A DNA stretch of 64,000 bases from Gelatoporia subvermispora B. Lineage: Eukaryota; Basidiomycota; Agaricomycetes; Polyporales; Gelatoporiaceae. Both the position numbers and the translations under genes were made by a program. A model generated the notes under the pieces. It had not been told where the DNA came from. It searched no databases and saw only the letters and a program-made list of their open reading frames with translations. The stretch's first letter is position 1; each line of letters starts with the position of its first letter. The stretch covers positions 1,557,541 through 1,621,540 of the forward strand of contig KB445798.1 of NCBI GenBank assembly GCA_000320605.2, read 5' to 3'. Below, one piece after another: positions 52,757-62,751 of this stretch.

Positions 52757-53035
52757 TCAGTCGTTTCGTACCGCCAGGCCGCCGAACTCGACGTTCAGGT
52801 CGCGCTGCGTCCGAGCCTTCGCATCGCGCCTCTGAAGATTCGCGCTAGCATACCAAAGAGGCGGCTCGGGCTGCGAAGGAAGATAGCGCTTGAGTCGTTC
52901 GGCGTTGTACAAGGTGCGTAGCACATACCCGTTTCGAGTGCGCAGCTGATAGGTGTTGCGATCCGTTAGATCGTGCACGATGAACGGCCCGTCCCAACGC
53001 GGGTGCAGCTTCGTGGGGTTCTCCGAGCGGCGCAA
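52757..53035 (-). pseudogene. Severed C terminus of Gypsy integrase
   Basis: This encodes RRSENPTKLHPRWDGPFIV and following residues: the GPY/F-type end of a Gypsy integrase, with no recognisable chromodomain after it, ending GLAVRND before TGA. It belongs to the polyprotein at 58237-62751. Removing the Copia element and one copy of its target duplication restores a continuous frame (GDLVLR into RSENP). Bases 53031-53035 are the Copia target duplication. Confidence 0.9.
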
Positions 53036-53427
53036 TATTGGAATTCAAGAAGGTTCGGCCCTCGGCGCTGTGGCGCGCGGCGGCGCGTCGGTGGCGGGAT
53101 GCTGTTCCCTTATAGGGAAATCCGCCCAATATGTTAGTGCGACCGATCCAACATACGATACTTCCGTTGGAACTATACAGTTCTTTCTTATGTAATGTCT
53201 CCGTTTCTTTTGTTTCCCGTATTCACGATAAAGGGCCCTCAGACTTAACGAACCGTCTGAGGGTGAGTACTGCATTACGATACGAGTACCTACATCGAGA
53301 CTGACTGTACCTCAGTGTTAACTGCGACTACGTCGCACGTTCTAGGTACATGATAATACAGACTTAACGAACCGTCTGAGGTGTTAACTGCGACTACGTC
53401 GCACGTTCTAGATCTGCAAAGCTAATA
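53036..53427 (+). repeat. Copia 5' LTR (392 bp)
   Basis: Contains a hairpin CCCTCAGAC/GTCTGAGGG (53236-53263). Two short modules each occur twice: 53240-53262 with 53359-53381, and 53316-53345 with 53382-53411. The second module includes TGCGAC-TAC-GTCGCA, a small perfect hairpin. Confidence 0.96.
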
Positions 53428-53439
53428 GGTTATGAGCCC
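53428..53439 (+). other. Copia primer-binding site (initiator tRNA-Met, internal)
   Basis: GGTTATGAGCCC follows the 5' LTR directly. It is complementary to the anticodon stem-loop of initiator tRNA-Met (GGGCTCATAACC), as in Drosophila copia, which uses a cleaved half-tRNA. The ATG inside it (53432-53434) opens the Gag-Pol frame. Confidence 0.8.
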
Positions 53440-56400
53440 CGAAGCGCCAGCACTAGAACGAGACGATGCCCGAGATGCCAACGGGCTCTCGGGAATTCCT
53501 CACCTGAAGACAGACGGTTCAAACTGGCCGGTCTTCAAGACCCGCCTGGCCTGGGCCCTGGATGCAAGGGATTTGCATGGGCACCTCACGGGAGAGGATC
53601 CCCGGCCACCTGACCCGCTCGCAGACTGGCGTGCCGGGACCGCACCACCACCATCGCTCGTGGAGAGCGCAGACGCGCAGCTGCTACTTGCCCAAGGGGA
53701 AGTTTTACCTCTGCCATCGAAGGACAAGAAGCTCGACGAAAAATACGCCTTGGACTATCGTGCGTGGCGCAAGAAGGAAGCGAAGGCCCGCGACCTTCTC
53801 GCACGCCTTGTTCCAGACAGCGTTCTCCGCAGGATGAAGCGCAACGGCGACAGTGTCGCCGACATGTGGATTTGGATCTGCTCTGAGTTTGAAGACAAGA
53901 CACCGCTCGTCCAATCAAACACTCTTGAGCGATTCCAGACCACGCGCTGCTCAGAGCATGGGGACGTCTCGAAACATCTTGACACACTGGGAGAGATGGT
54001 CGAAGAACTATCGGCAATAGGCGTCGAAGTTTCCGATCAAGACTACTGCGCGCAGATACTCAAGTCTGTCCCCGGACAGTATGCCGATTTCCTATCCGGA
54101 ATGATGAACGCCGGCCGACTACTCGGGACGCTCATCACCCCGGATCAGGCGATACAGTATCTCAAGCAAGAATACGAACGGAAGCGCTTACCTGCTCGTG
54201 GGACAGCCAAGCCCAAAGTCAACAAGGACGAACGAGACACTGCGTACTCCGCGGAGGATAATCGACGCAGGTTCCCCACCAGAAGCAGAGACGGGTCTGG
54301 CGACAGAGCAGGAGGCCCCAGGAAGGAGATCACATGCTGGAACTGTGGCGGCACCGGGCATCGCAGGAGTCAGTGCCCGAGCCCCAGATCCAAGAAGGAG
54401 AATCTGGGTGGAGACAGCGGGGAGAAGGGTACCGCGGCCGCGAACGCCACTGTGGAGGATGACAGCGATGTCGAGTATAGTTGGATGGCGGCTGTAAGTG
54501 GGTCTGAGTCGGATAGCGACAATGAAATTACTTTTTCGACGTACTTCGAGGGACCTGAACCAGCCATCTCCCTTCTTGACGACGACATGCCTGCACTACA
54601 AGCTGTCTCCGATTCCGACTCCGATGAGAATCCACTGGGCGACGAGTACTCCGACACGGCAGATGAAAGCGAGGCGCAGCAGTCGGATGACGAAATCGAT
54701 ATAGCCGCTGTGGTACATGGCGACATGGGGTGCAAGTTAGTCGACTTGTATGACTCCGGAGCTACAAAACATCTGTCACCTTTCCGAGAACGCTTCGTAT
54801 CACTCACAGAGATACCGCCAAAGCCCATTAACGCAGCGAACCAGCAGCGCTTTCATGCCATCGGTGTCGGAGACATGATTGTCGAAGTGCCGAATGGGGC
54901 CCATTTCTCCCGGATCCGCCTCCGCGACGTGCTGTACGCTCCTCAAATGGGAGTCACCTTGATATCCATGGGATGTATTGATGCCGCAGGTTACTCTGCG
55001 CTTTTTGGGGGCGGCAGATGTCAAATCCGAGACAGAGACGGCACCGTTGTGGGAGAGATCCTCCGCAGTGGAGGGCTGTACAAAGTCGAACAAGAGGGGG
55101 AGTCAGCTCACTCTGCCCTCGAAGAAGTAACCCTAGAAGAACTCCACCGACGCCTTGGTCACGCGTCGCCGGAAGCTGTACAGAAGCTCGTCAGCCGCGG
55201 GTTAGTGACAGGTGTCAAACTCGTGGGCGCGTCCGAAATCAAATTCTGCGAGTCGTGCGTTTTCGCGAAGACTCGGCGTAAACCCGTGCCGAAAGAACGT
55301 TCCAGCCCGCTGGCAAACGAGGTCGGCGATGTTGTCCATACGGACGTCTGGGGCCCTGCAGACGTAGCTTCCATCGGGGGCCGGAAGTACTACGTTACCT
55401 TCACTGACGACAAATCCCGGCTCTCCGCGACATACCTTATGCGCCAGAAATCCGATGTGCGTCGCATGTATGCCAAGTACCGCGGCTGGATAAAGTCAAA
55501 GTTCAAGCGCCAGATTGGTACTCTGCAGAGCGATCGCGGGGGGGAATATATCGCCGAGGAACTCCAAGACCTGTTAGACGAGGACGGCACGACGCATCGA
55601 CTCACAGTACACGACACGCCAGAGGAAAACGGTGTTGCGGAACGTCTGAATGGCGTTCTCCTCAGCCGGGTGCGCGCGATGCTGCACGACAGTGGCCTGC
55701 CCAAGAGCCTCTGGGGCGAGGCCGTGATGCATGCAACCTGGTTAAAGAATCGCATGACTACGAAACCGCTTGGCAAAGACACGACACCATACGAGGTGGC
55801 CTTCGGCGCAAAGCCCGACATTGCTGGCGCGCACACTTTTGGATGTAAGGTTTGGGTACACGACCCTTCCGGCTCGAAGCTTGAAGGTCGCGCACGCGAG
55901 GGGAAATGGGTTGGCGTCGACCAGAACAGTCAGGGACAGCGCATTTACTGGCCCAAGACCGGCACCGTGACCGTGGAGAGGACCGTTGTGTTCAAACCAA
56001 GCGAGCCGCCGCGTGTACCGCTCGAGGGGGAGGGAAACGAGCCAGAGAAGACACCTCAGAACGAAGTCGAGCTAGGTAACCCAGGCGACACAGCACAGCA
56101 TCAGGAAACATCAACTCGCCCCAGTCGGTTACGAAAACCGAGCGCGTACATCCAGCGCATTCTTGAAGGCGAAAACTCGGAAAAGATAACCCCAGGACTG
56201 CAAGTACCCGTCGAGACAGCCAACATCGCCGAAGAGCCGCAACACCCTGGAGGAGCCGGGGATGAGTATGCAATGTCTACTGCAATATCAGACGCAGAAG
56301 GGCTCGAGCCACGGAACTTGAGTGAAGCGAAGAGGCGTCCAGATTGGCCTAGGTGGGAAGAAGCTATCGCGGAAGAACTAGCTCGTCTTGAGAAGGCAGG

Positions 56401-57871
56401 AACCTGGAGGCTCGTCAACAGACCAGAAGGCGCAAACGTCGTCGGTAGCAAGTGGGTGTTCAAAATCAAGAAGGACGCGGCAGGAGAGATCGAGAAGTAC
56501 AAAGCCAGACTGGTCGCGCAGGGATTCACGCAAGTTCCGGGAGTTGACTATTTCGATACCTTCGCGCCGGTAGCGAAACTAACGTCCATACGCACTATCC
56601 TGGCGCTTGCGGCCCGAAATGGATGGCCCGCGCACCAGATGGACGTGAAGAGCGCTTTCCTATACGGCAAATTGGAAGAGAACGAGCAGATATTCATGTC
56701 ACAGCCCCCCGGCTACCACGCTCCTGACAGCATCGGTAAAGTTCTCCGGTTACTCAAGGCGATCTATGGCTTGAAGCAGAGTGGACGTCGCTGGTATCAG
56801 ACCCTGTGGGCTATTCTAATCGAGATTGGTCTTACTCGATGTGAAGTCGATCATGCGGTATTCTACGTCCATCAGCCCAACGGCAACTTTATCACCTTGG
56901 CAGTACACGTCGACGATTTGACACTTGTTGCGAATTCCACTGAGCTGCTTGGACGCTTCAAGAGCAGGCTCAAAGCTCGCTTGGAGATGACTGACCTGGG
57001 ACCTATTCACTGGCTGCTCGGAATCGAAGTAAGACGCGACGAAGACGCGGGGACCATATCCCTCTCTCAGCGGTCCTACATCGACTCTATCCTCAGTCGT
57101 TTCGGACTTTCCGATTCGAAGCCTACCTCCTCGCCCATGGACGCTCACGCCCACCTCACCAAGTCTCAGGGTCCCGCGACGCCACGAGAATTCGCGGAGA
57201 TGCGTGACGTTCCCTACCGCGAAGCAATTGGGTCGCTGATGTACGCCGCACTCGGCACACGACCGGATATTGCCTATGCAGTGAGCGTCTTAGCCCGGTT
57301 CTCGGAGAATCCGGGGAGGTTACACTGGGAGGCAGTCAAGCGAGTGTTTCGCTACTTGAAGGGGACCCGCGACTGGTGGTTAGTGCTGGGCGGGCGCGAT
57401 GATGGACTGACAGGCTACTCCGACGCTGACGGGATGTCACATGAAGACCGGCACGCTATCTCGGGTTACGTCTTCCTAGTTGGTGGGGGAGCGGTCTCCT
57501 GGAGCTCCAAACGACAGGAGATTGTCGCCTTGTCGACAACTGAAGCTGAGTACGTTGCTGCCACTCACGCTGCGAAGGAGGCGATATGGCTTCGCGCTTT
57601 CGTCTCAGAGATATTCATGACGCCTGCCGAAACTCTCCCTCTCAAATCCGACAATCAATCAGCCATCGCGCTTGCGCAAAACGACCAGTTCCATGCACGT
57701 ACGAAGCACATCAATATACGCTTCCATTTCATCCGCTGGGTGGTCGAAGAAGGGAAGGTCTCACTGGAATATTGTCCGACCGACGACATGATCGCCGACA
57801 CGCTCACAAAACCCCTGCCCAGTCCGAAGGCAAAGCATTTCGCCCGCGCTTTGGGCCTGCGTCCATCTTGA
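53432..57871 (+). CDS. Copia Gag-Pol polyprotein
   Basis: 1,479 aa in one frame without a frameshift or stop. Gag occupies about residues 1-300, followed by a zinc knuckle CWNCGGTGHRRSQC (about 301-314). An acidic Asp/Ser-rich linker leads to aspartic protease YDSGATKHL (about 440). Integrase follows, with HRRLGH and CESC of the HHCC finger (about 572 and 606) and catalytic HTDVWGP, SDRGGEY and EENGVAERLN (about 636, 699, 731). Reverse transcriptase has FAPVAKL and VHVDDLTL (Asp pair near 1160). RNase H carries YSDADG, STTEAEYVA and ADTLTKPL. This order (integrase before reverse transcriptase) defines Copia. The stop TGA is followed at once by the polypurine tract. No envelope-like gene. Confidence 0.97.
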   Translation: MSPEAPALERDDARDANGLSGIPHLKTDGSNWPVFKTRLAWALDARDLHGHLTGEDPRPPDPLADWRAGTAPPPSLVESADAQLLLAQGEVLPLPSKDKKLDEKYALDYRAWRKKEAKARDLLARLVPDSVLRRMKRNGDSVADMWIWICSEFEDKTPLVQSNTLERFQTTRCSEHGDVSKHLDTLGEMVEELSAIGVEVSDQDYCAQILKSVPGQYADFLSGMMNAGRLLGTLITPDQAIQYLKQEYERKRLPARGTAKPKVNKDERDTAYSAEDNRRRFPTRSRDGSGDRAGGPRKEITCWNCGGTGHRRSQCPSPRSKKENLGGDSGEKGTAAANATVEDDSDVEYSWMAAVSGSESDSDNEITFSTYFEGPEPAISLLDDDMPALQAVSDSDSDENPLGDEYSDTADESEAQQSDDEIDIAAVVHGDMGCKLVDLYDSGATKHLSPFRERFVSLTEIPPKPINAANQQRFHAIGVGDMIVEVPNGAHFSRIRLRDVLYAPQMGVTLISMGCIDAAGYSALFGGGRCQIRDRDGTVVGEILRSGGLYKVEQEGESAHSALEEVTLEELHRRLGHASPEAVQKLVSRGLVTGVKLVGASEIKFCESCVFAKTRRKPVPKERSSPLANEVGDVVHTDVWGPADVASIGGRKYYVTFTDDKSRLSATYLMRQKSDVRRMYAKYRGWIKSKFKRQIGTLQSDRGGEYIAEELQDLLDEDGTTHRLTVHDTPEENGVAERLNGVLLSRVRAMLHDSGLPKSLWGEAVMHATWLKNRMTTKPLGKDTTPYEVAFGAKPDIAGAHTFGCKVWVHDPSGSKLEGRAREGKWVGVDQNSQGQRIYWPKTGTVTVERTVVFKPSEPPRVPLEGEGNEPEKTPQNEVELGNPGDTAQHQETSTRPSRLRKPSAYIQRILEGENSEKITPGLQVPVETANIAEEPQHPGGAGDEYAMSTAISDAEGLEPRNLSEAKRRPDWPRWEEAIAEELARLEKAGTWRLVNRPEGANVVGSKWVFKIKKDAAGEIEKYKARLVAQGFTQVPGVDYFDTFAPVAKLTSIRTILALAARNGWPAHQMDVKSAFLYGKLEENEQIFMSQPPGYHAPDSIGKVLRLLKAIYGLKQSGRRWYQTLWAILIEIGLTRCEVDHAVFYVHQPNGNFITLAVHVDDLTLVANSTELLGRFKSRLKARLEMTDLGPIHWLLGIEVRRDEDAGTISLSQRSYIDSILSRFGLSDSKPTSSPMDAHAHLTKSQGPATPREFAEMRDVPYREAIGSLMYAALGTRPDIAYAVSVLARFSENPGRLHWEAVKRVFRYLKGTRDWWLVLGGRDDGLTGYSDADGMSHEDRHAISGYVFLVGGGAVSWSSKRQEIVALSTTEAEYVAATHAAKEAIWLRAFVSEIFMTPAETLPLKSDNQSAIALAQNDQFHARTKHINIRFHFIRWVVEEGKVSLEYCPTDDMIADTLTKPLPSPKAKHFARALGLRPS

Positions 57872-57878
57872 GGGGGAG
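57868..57878 (+). other. Copia polypurine tract
   Basis: TTGAGGGGGAG abuts the 3' LTR and overlaps the Gag-Pol stop codon. Confidence 0.85.
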
Positions 57879-58270
57879 TATTGGAATTCAAGAAGGTTCG
57901 GCCCTCGGCGCTGTGGCGCGCGGCGGCGCGTCGGTGGCGGGATGCTGTTCCCTTATAGGGAAATCCGCCCAATATGTTAGTGCGACCGATCCAACATACG
58001 ATACTTCCGTTGGAACTATACAGTTCTTTCTTATGTAATGTCTCCGTTTCTTTTGTTTCCCGTATTCACGATAAAGGGCCCTCAGACTTAACGAACCGTC
58101 TGAGGGTGAGTACTGCATTACGATACGAGTACCTACATCGAGACTGACTGTACCTCAGTGTTAACTGCGACTACGTCGCACGTTCTAGGTACATGATAAT
58201 ACAGACTTAACGAACCGTCTGAGGTGTTAACTGCGACTACGTCGCACGTTCTAGATCTGCAAAGCTAATA
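57879..58270 (+). repeat. Copia 3' LTR (392 bp)
   Basis: Same length as the 5' LTR (offset 4,843) and identical by eye. Followed by the target duplication CGCAA (58271-58275). Confidence 0.96.
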
Positions 58271-61200
58271 CGCAACACAAGGTCGCCAATGCCGATGGCG
58301 CGTTCGCGGTATTGATCGTCACGACGGCGAGCCTCATTCTCCAGGCGGCGGAGGGCACGAGCGTTGGCCTCGGCACGGAAGCGTTCGAGGTCCTGGACGT
58401 GTTCAAGACGGTGGCGCTGGAGAGCCTCGATCTCCTCGTCCGTGGGCGGCGCGCGCAAGACGTCGAAAGTCGTGTCGTTCGGAAGACGCGGATGACGGCC
58501 GTACGTGAGGAAGAACGGCGACGTTCCAAGGTTCGGTTTGATGTGTGCGCGGTGCGCGAGTAATGCGTCAGGAAGATACTCGTCCCATTCGACTTGGCGA
58601 TCCGGAGCCGTATAGCGCGCGAGGGTCTGAACGAGCAAGTCATTGAACTTCTCGAGTCGCCCGTTCGTCTGTGGATGATATGGTGAGGTGCGCATATGAT
58701 TGATTGTGAGTTGGCGGAGATAGTTCTGAACTGCATACGACAGGAACTCTTCTCCATTGTCCGAGAGGATCGAAGACGGCTTGCCGAAATTTGTGATGAT
58801 GAAGCGAAGAAGGTCCAGGACGGCTTCATGCGAACGACGCGGGATTGCACGGGCTTGAACGAGCCCCGTTCCGTGATCCATTGCGGTCAAGATGTACTCG
58901 TTCCCAGCGCGCGAACGGCAAAGAGGACCAACGAAGTCGAAAGCCCAACGGTCGAAGGCATCGGGACGCGGGAGAGGATGAAGTGGCTGTGACGCGGGAG
59001 CTCCACGACGAGTGAACTGGCAAGAGTCGCAGCGGCCGACGAAGAAGTTGACCCATTTCCACATGTTCGGAAGCCAGGCGCGCGAACGAAGGGCGGTTTC
59101 GACGGCGCGCGGGCCCAAATGCCCAAGGTCCTCGTGAACCTTCATGATGAGCTTCCGAAGCTCGCGGCGGGAGGTAGGGACTTGCACTAGGATCTTGCCA
59201 GCTCCGTGATTGACGGCTCGATACAGGAGATTGTCCTGCGTACGATAGCCTTGTCGGCTTGGCGGCGCATTCGGATCCCTAGCAAGTTCATCTCGCCAGC
59301 GACTGAGCATTTCCCAGAGGTCGGTGTGGGACGGCTCGGGTACCGACGTATTTGAGGGGACCTCGTCTTCCATGGCATATGCGAACAGCGGGCCAAGGGT
59401 TTCGGAATCAGGGATATCGGAGTGCCCATCACGACGTGAGAGTGCATCTGCGGCGACTTGGTTTCGACCCGGACGGTACAAGATCTGGACATCAAAGTGG
59501 GCAATATTGTCGGCGAAGCGAGCAAGGCGTCGCCCGAGGTGCTTCTGAGTCAAGAAGTACTTCAGTGATTCATGATCTGAACGAACGACGATGGGCGATC
59601 CCTCGATGTAGCCGCGCCACTTCTGAAGGCAGTAGTCGATCGCAAGCATCTCGCGCTCCTGCGCGGAGTAGCGCTGCTCCGTTGGGGTCATACGGCGTGA
59701 CTCGTAGGCGATAGGATGAAGCTCGGAGTCCTTGAATGCAAAGCGAGACGAGTCGTTCTTCCCCTTTCGAAAAGGATGCTGCGATTGCTGGAGGATTCCA
59801 CCGATCGCGTTACCGGATGCGTCAACATCAATGACAAAAAGATGCCACGGCTGGGGATAGCTGAGGAGTGGTGCAGAGGTCAGTTTCGCCTTCAGGGTGC
59901 GGAAAGCGTTCTCGCAAGCAGCTGACCAGTTGACTTTAGCACCACGCTTCGGATTCCCAGTGAGCAAGTCGTATAGTGGTCCGGCAATCTTCGCGAATCC
60001 CTTGATGAACCGTCGATAGTACCCGGCAAGGTTCAGAAACCCACGGACTTGCGTGACGTTCTCGGGGCGCGGCCAGTCGGTGATTGCGGTAATCTTCTCT
60101 GGGTTTGGACGGATCCCAGCAGCAGAGACAATGTGACCGAGATAGGGCAATTCTTCTTCGCACCAGCGGCATTTGGCTTCCGAGAGTACGAAACCGGCTT
60201 CATCAAGGGCACGCAAGCTGCGTTCGACGTCACGAAGGTGTTGTTCGAGAGTGGGTGAGTACACAATGACATCATCGAGATAGACCATCGCGCACTTATC
60301 GAGGTCTGCTCGTAGAACATCATTCATGACGGCTTGAAATGTCGCGGGAGCATTGCAGAGGCCGAACGGCATGACGCGGAAGTGGTAGTGGCCTTGTCGG
60401 CAGGTGAATGCAGTCTTGGAACACGAATTCTTGCTGAGCGGAATCTGCCAATAGCCCGAACGGAGGTCGATAGTGGTGAAGTAGCGAGCACCGTGAAGAT
60501 GTTGGTACGTGTCATCGATACGAGGAAGGGGATACGCGTTCTTAGTTGTGACAGCATTCAGGCGACGGTAGTCAACACATACCCGAGTGCTGCCATCCTT
60601 TTTCGGGACAAGGATGAGGGGGGCGGACCAAGGCGACTGACTCGGCTCAATGATTCCATCGCGAAGGCCGTCTTCAATGAACTTTCGTACGACTTCGTGT
60701 TCGGGAGGCGAAAGCGGACGACCTTGGACACGAATCGGCTGTGCATCTCCAGTATGAATGATGTGCTCGGGTCGACCTGGCGGCGGAACACCTACTTTTT
60801 CGCGGAAAAGCCCTGGAAATTTGCGCTTCACAGATGCCTTCAGCTTCTCGCGAAACTGATAGAGCTTCGATGATGTTTTCCTTGGCGCTGGCTCGCATAC
60901 AACAAGGTCGTGGTCTCTGCAGAACCAGCAGCTAGGCTGAGGCTCTGGTCCGTCCATGCAGTTGAGCTCGAGCGGCCCTTCCTCTATGCCGTTGAGATCA
61001 AGGTCTGGTTCACTCTCGGGTTCATAGAGAATCGGGGCCCAACGGTTCTGCTGCGAGTTGTTTGAAGCAGCACGACGCGATGCAGCTTGTCGAGCCGAGG
61101 CAGTGTTAGAATGCGGACGATTGAAGCGAGTCGAATGGGATGAGGCTGTATGGATACGGCGGCGTTGTGGAACTGTAGGACTGTAAAGACGGACGACCTG

Positions 61201-62751
61201 ACAGGTGTGTGGGTCGGTCAGGAACCAGGAGCGAGTGGGCCAGTCCGGCTGCGCATTGTATCGTTCAAGCCAGTCGTCGCCAAGAACAAGGTCATACCGA
61301 AGGTTATCTGTGTCGAGGACGAAGGCGACGATTGGCTTGGTCCAACCTCCGATCTTGACCGCGAAGCGCGCCCAAGCTGAGGTGGTGGTTGAGCCAGCAC
61401 CGCGGACTGGACGGGGGGTGATTGGGAAGGTAGTGATGCGAGCCTGATGGATGACGGAGGGCTTGATGTAGCAGTAAACTGCTCCGGTGTCAACGATGAC
61501 AGTTGCGGGACCGGAAGGTCGTTCGTTAACCCCAGATGAAAGCTGGATCGTGTATGTGGGAAGTGTGCGGCGCGGGATGGGATTAGAGTCGTCATGGGTA
61601 CTCAGATCCAGCACATTAAGCTCGAGTATGCCTGGTGGGATGTTTCCGTAGTCGTCTTGGTCGTGCGGAACAAGCTCGGGAGCTTCCATGATGTTTAACT
61701 CCTGTGAACGAGGTTTACGAGGTGAGCGGCAGTCTCGACTGAAGTGTCCAAACTTATTGCAATTATAGCAACGTACTCGGCTATTGTTTGCACGCTTGTC
61801 CTTTGTCGAACGTGATTGCTCCATCACGTCAAGGTCCATAGGAACAGGGCCCGTGTTGGCTGTCGTAGAAGTTGAAGGTGCCGGAGTTGAGGAGGAGGGT
61901 GAAAGGAAGGATGAAGAGGATCCACGGGGATGTGAGGTGAGATGTCGATTCTTCTTGCGAGACTGGGATGACATACCATGCTGACCCGAGGAACGGTGCA
62001 GACTAGAAAGCCGTTCAAGCTCGCGGGCGGAATGGTATATCTCCTCCGTGGTGGTGGGCTTGTCTCGTCGAATATCCTTAGCGTGTTCGACTGGAATGCC
62101 ATCCAAGAAATTTGCAAGCCGATCTCCGAAGGTCATGTCTTCTTCAGGGATCTGGGACTCAATCTCGCGGAAGGCAGCAGCATAACGGGTAAGATTCCCC
62201 TTCCAAGGGACCGTGCGGAGGTTGTTGCGGAGAGTCTCGATGCGAAGCTTCGTGTCGAACTTCTCCTCCATGGCCCTCCGAAGCTCGGGCCAGGTGAAGG
62301 TACGTCCTAGAGCCTTCTTCTTCGCAACATACCAACGCATAGCCTCTCCTCGGAACAGCATCGGGACCTGAAGTGGCCAGTCAGAGTTGGGGATATGTTG
62401 ACCAGTAAGGTAATCCTCAATGAGGATCAACCACGCACCCAAGTCCTCGCTGTCCTTCCCATGATAGGGAGCGAGTTCAACCTTGAGTTGGCCAGTACGG
62501 GGAGTGGAAGTAGACGGGGCACTCGTCTGCGGGATCTCGAAGTGGGCAGAGGCAAAGCCCTGTTCGATAGCAGTGCGAATGTCAGCGGGAGTGAGGATAG
62601 GAGGAATAGGTTGTACGGGAACCTCAGTGGCCTGCTCGGCAGCGGCAATGCGGTTATTGAAACCGGTAAGGATAGCCTCGAGCGCCTGATAAGCCTCAGG
62701 TGTGAGCGATGCGGCTAGGGTGGCGAGCGGGTCTTGCGGCTGTGGGTCCAT
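58237..62751 (-). CDS. Gypsy Gag-Pol polyprotein, truncated by the Copia insertion
   Basis: 1,504 codons open from MDPQPQDPLA. Gag includes a capsid-like part (APYHGKDSEDLGAWL, GEAMRWY) and a zinc knuckle CYNCNKFGHFSRDC (about residue 322). Protease is VDTGAVYCYI (about 418). Reverse transcriptase has VCVDYRRLNA and YLDDVIVYS (about 823). RNase H starts IDVDASGNAIGG (about 971). Integrase has the HHCC finger (GHLGPRAV, CDSC, about 1207-1240) and catalytic FDFVGPL, LSDNGEEF and NGRLEKF. The Gypsy order (reverse transcriptase before integrase) is clear. The last ten codons (ISFADLERAT) and the stop come from the Copia LTR, so this is a chimeric end. The true C terminus is at 52757-53030. No internal stop otherwise. 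Confidence 0.95.
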   Translation of the reverse strand: MDPQPQDPLATLAASLTPEAYQALEAILTGFNNRIAAAEQATEVPVQPIPPILTPADIRTAIEQGFASAHFEIPQTSAPSTSTPRTGQLKVELAPYHGKDSEDLGAWLILIEDYLTGQHIPNSDWPLQVPMLFRGEAMRWYVAKKKALGRTFTWPELRRAMEEKFDTKLRIETLRNNLRTVPWKGNLTRYAAAFREIESQIPEEDMTFGDRLANFLDGIPVEHAKDIRRDKPTTTEEIYHSARELERLSSLHRSSGQHGMSSQSRKKNRHLTSHPRGSSSSFLSPSSSTPAPSTSTTANTGPVPMDLDVMEQSRSTKDKRANNSRVRCYNCNKFGHFSRDCRSPRKPRSQELNIMEAPELVPHDQDDYGNIPPGILELNVLDLSTHDDSNPIPRRTLPTYTIQLSSGVNERPSGPATVIVDTGAVYCYIKPSVIHQARITTFPITPRPVRGAGSTTTSAWARFAVKIGGWTKPIVAFVLDTDNLRYDLVLGDDWLERYNAQPDWPTRSWFLTDPHTCQVVRLYSPTVPQRRRIHTASSHSTRFNRPHSNTASARQAASRRAASNNSQQNRWAPILYEPESEPDLDLNGIEEGPLELNCMDGPEPQPSCWFCRDHDLVVCEPAPRKTSSKLYQFREKLKASVKRKFPGLFREKVGVPPPGRPEHIIHTGDAQPIRVQGRPLSPPEHEVVRKFIEDGLRDGIIEPSQSPWSAPLILVPKKDGSTRVCVDYRRLNAVTTKNAYPLPRIDDTYQHLHGARYFTTIDLRSGYWQIPLSKNSCSKTAFTCRQGHYHFRVMPFGLCNAPATFQAVMNDVLRADLDKCAMVYLDDVIVYSPTLEQHLRDVERSLRALDEAGFVLSEAKCRWCEEELPYLGHIVSAAGIRPNPEKITAITDWPRPENVTQVRGFLNLAGYYRRFIKGFAKIAGPLYDLLTGNPKRGAKVNWSAACENAFRTLKAKLTSAPLLSYPQPWHLFVIDVDASGNAIGGILQQSQHPFRKGKNDSSRFAFKDSELHPIAYESRRMTPTEQRYSAQEREMLAIDYCLQKWRGYIEGSPIVVRSDHESLKYFLTQKHLGRRLARFADNIAHFDVQILYRPGRNQVAADALSRRDGHSDIPDSETLGPLFAYAMEDEVPSNTSVPEPSHTDLWEMLSRWRDELARDPNAPPSRQGYRTQDNLLYRAVNHGAGKILVQVPTSRRELRKLIMKVHEDLGHLGPRAVETALRSRAWLPNMWKWVNFFVGRCDSCQFTRRGAPASQPLHPLPRPDAFDRWAFDFVGPLCRSRAGNEYILTAMDHGTGLVQARAIPRRSHEAVLDLLRFIITNFGKPSSILSDNGEEFLSYAVQNYLRQLTINHMRTSPYHPQTNGRLEKFNDLLVQTLARYTAPDRQVEWDEYLPDALLAHRAHIKPNLGTSPFFLTYGRHPRLPNDTTFDVLRAPPTDEEIEALQRHRLEHVQDLERFRAEANARALRRLENEARRRDDQYRERAIGIGDLVLRISFADLERAT

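Larger units (their letters stand above)
53036..58270 (+). mobile_element. Ty1/Copia LTR retrotransposon, nested in the Gypsy element
   Basis: 5,235 bp, with 392-bp LTRs at both ends that are identical as far as I can compare by eye. A 5-bp target duplication, CGCAA, lies at 53031-53035 and 58271-58275. The single uninterrupted Gag-Pol frame, tRNA primer site and polypurine tract are all present, so it looks recently mobile and possibly still active. LTR ends are TATTGG...CTAATA (TA..TA) rather than the usual TG..CA. Confidence 0.97.

Noticed and set aside
53036..58270. CRISPR-like or satellite reading of the repeats near 53 and 58 kb
   Set aside because: The repeats are two LTRs and their internal duplications; there are no regularly spaced repeats.
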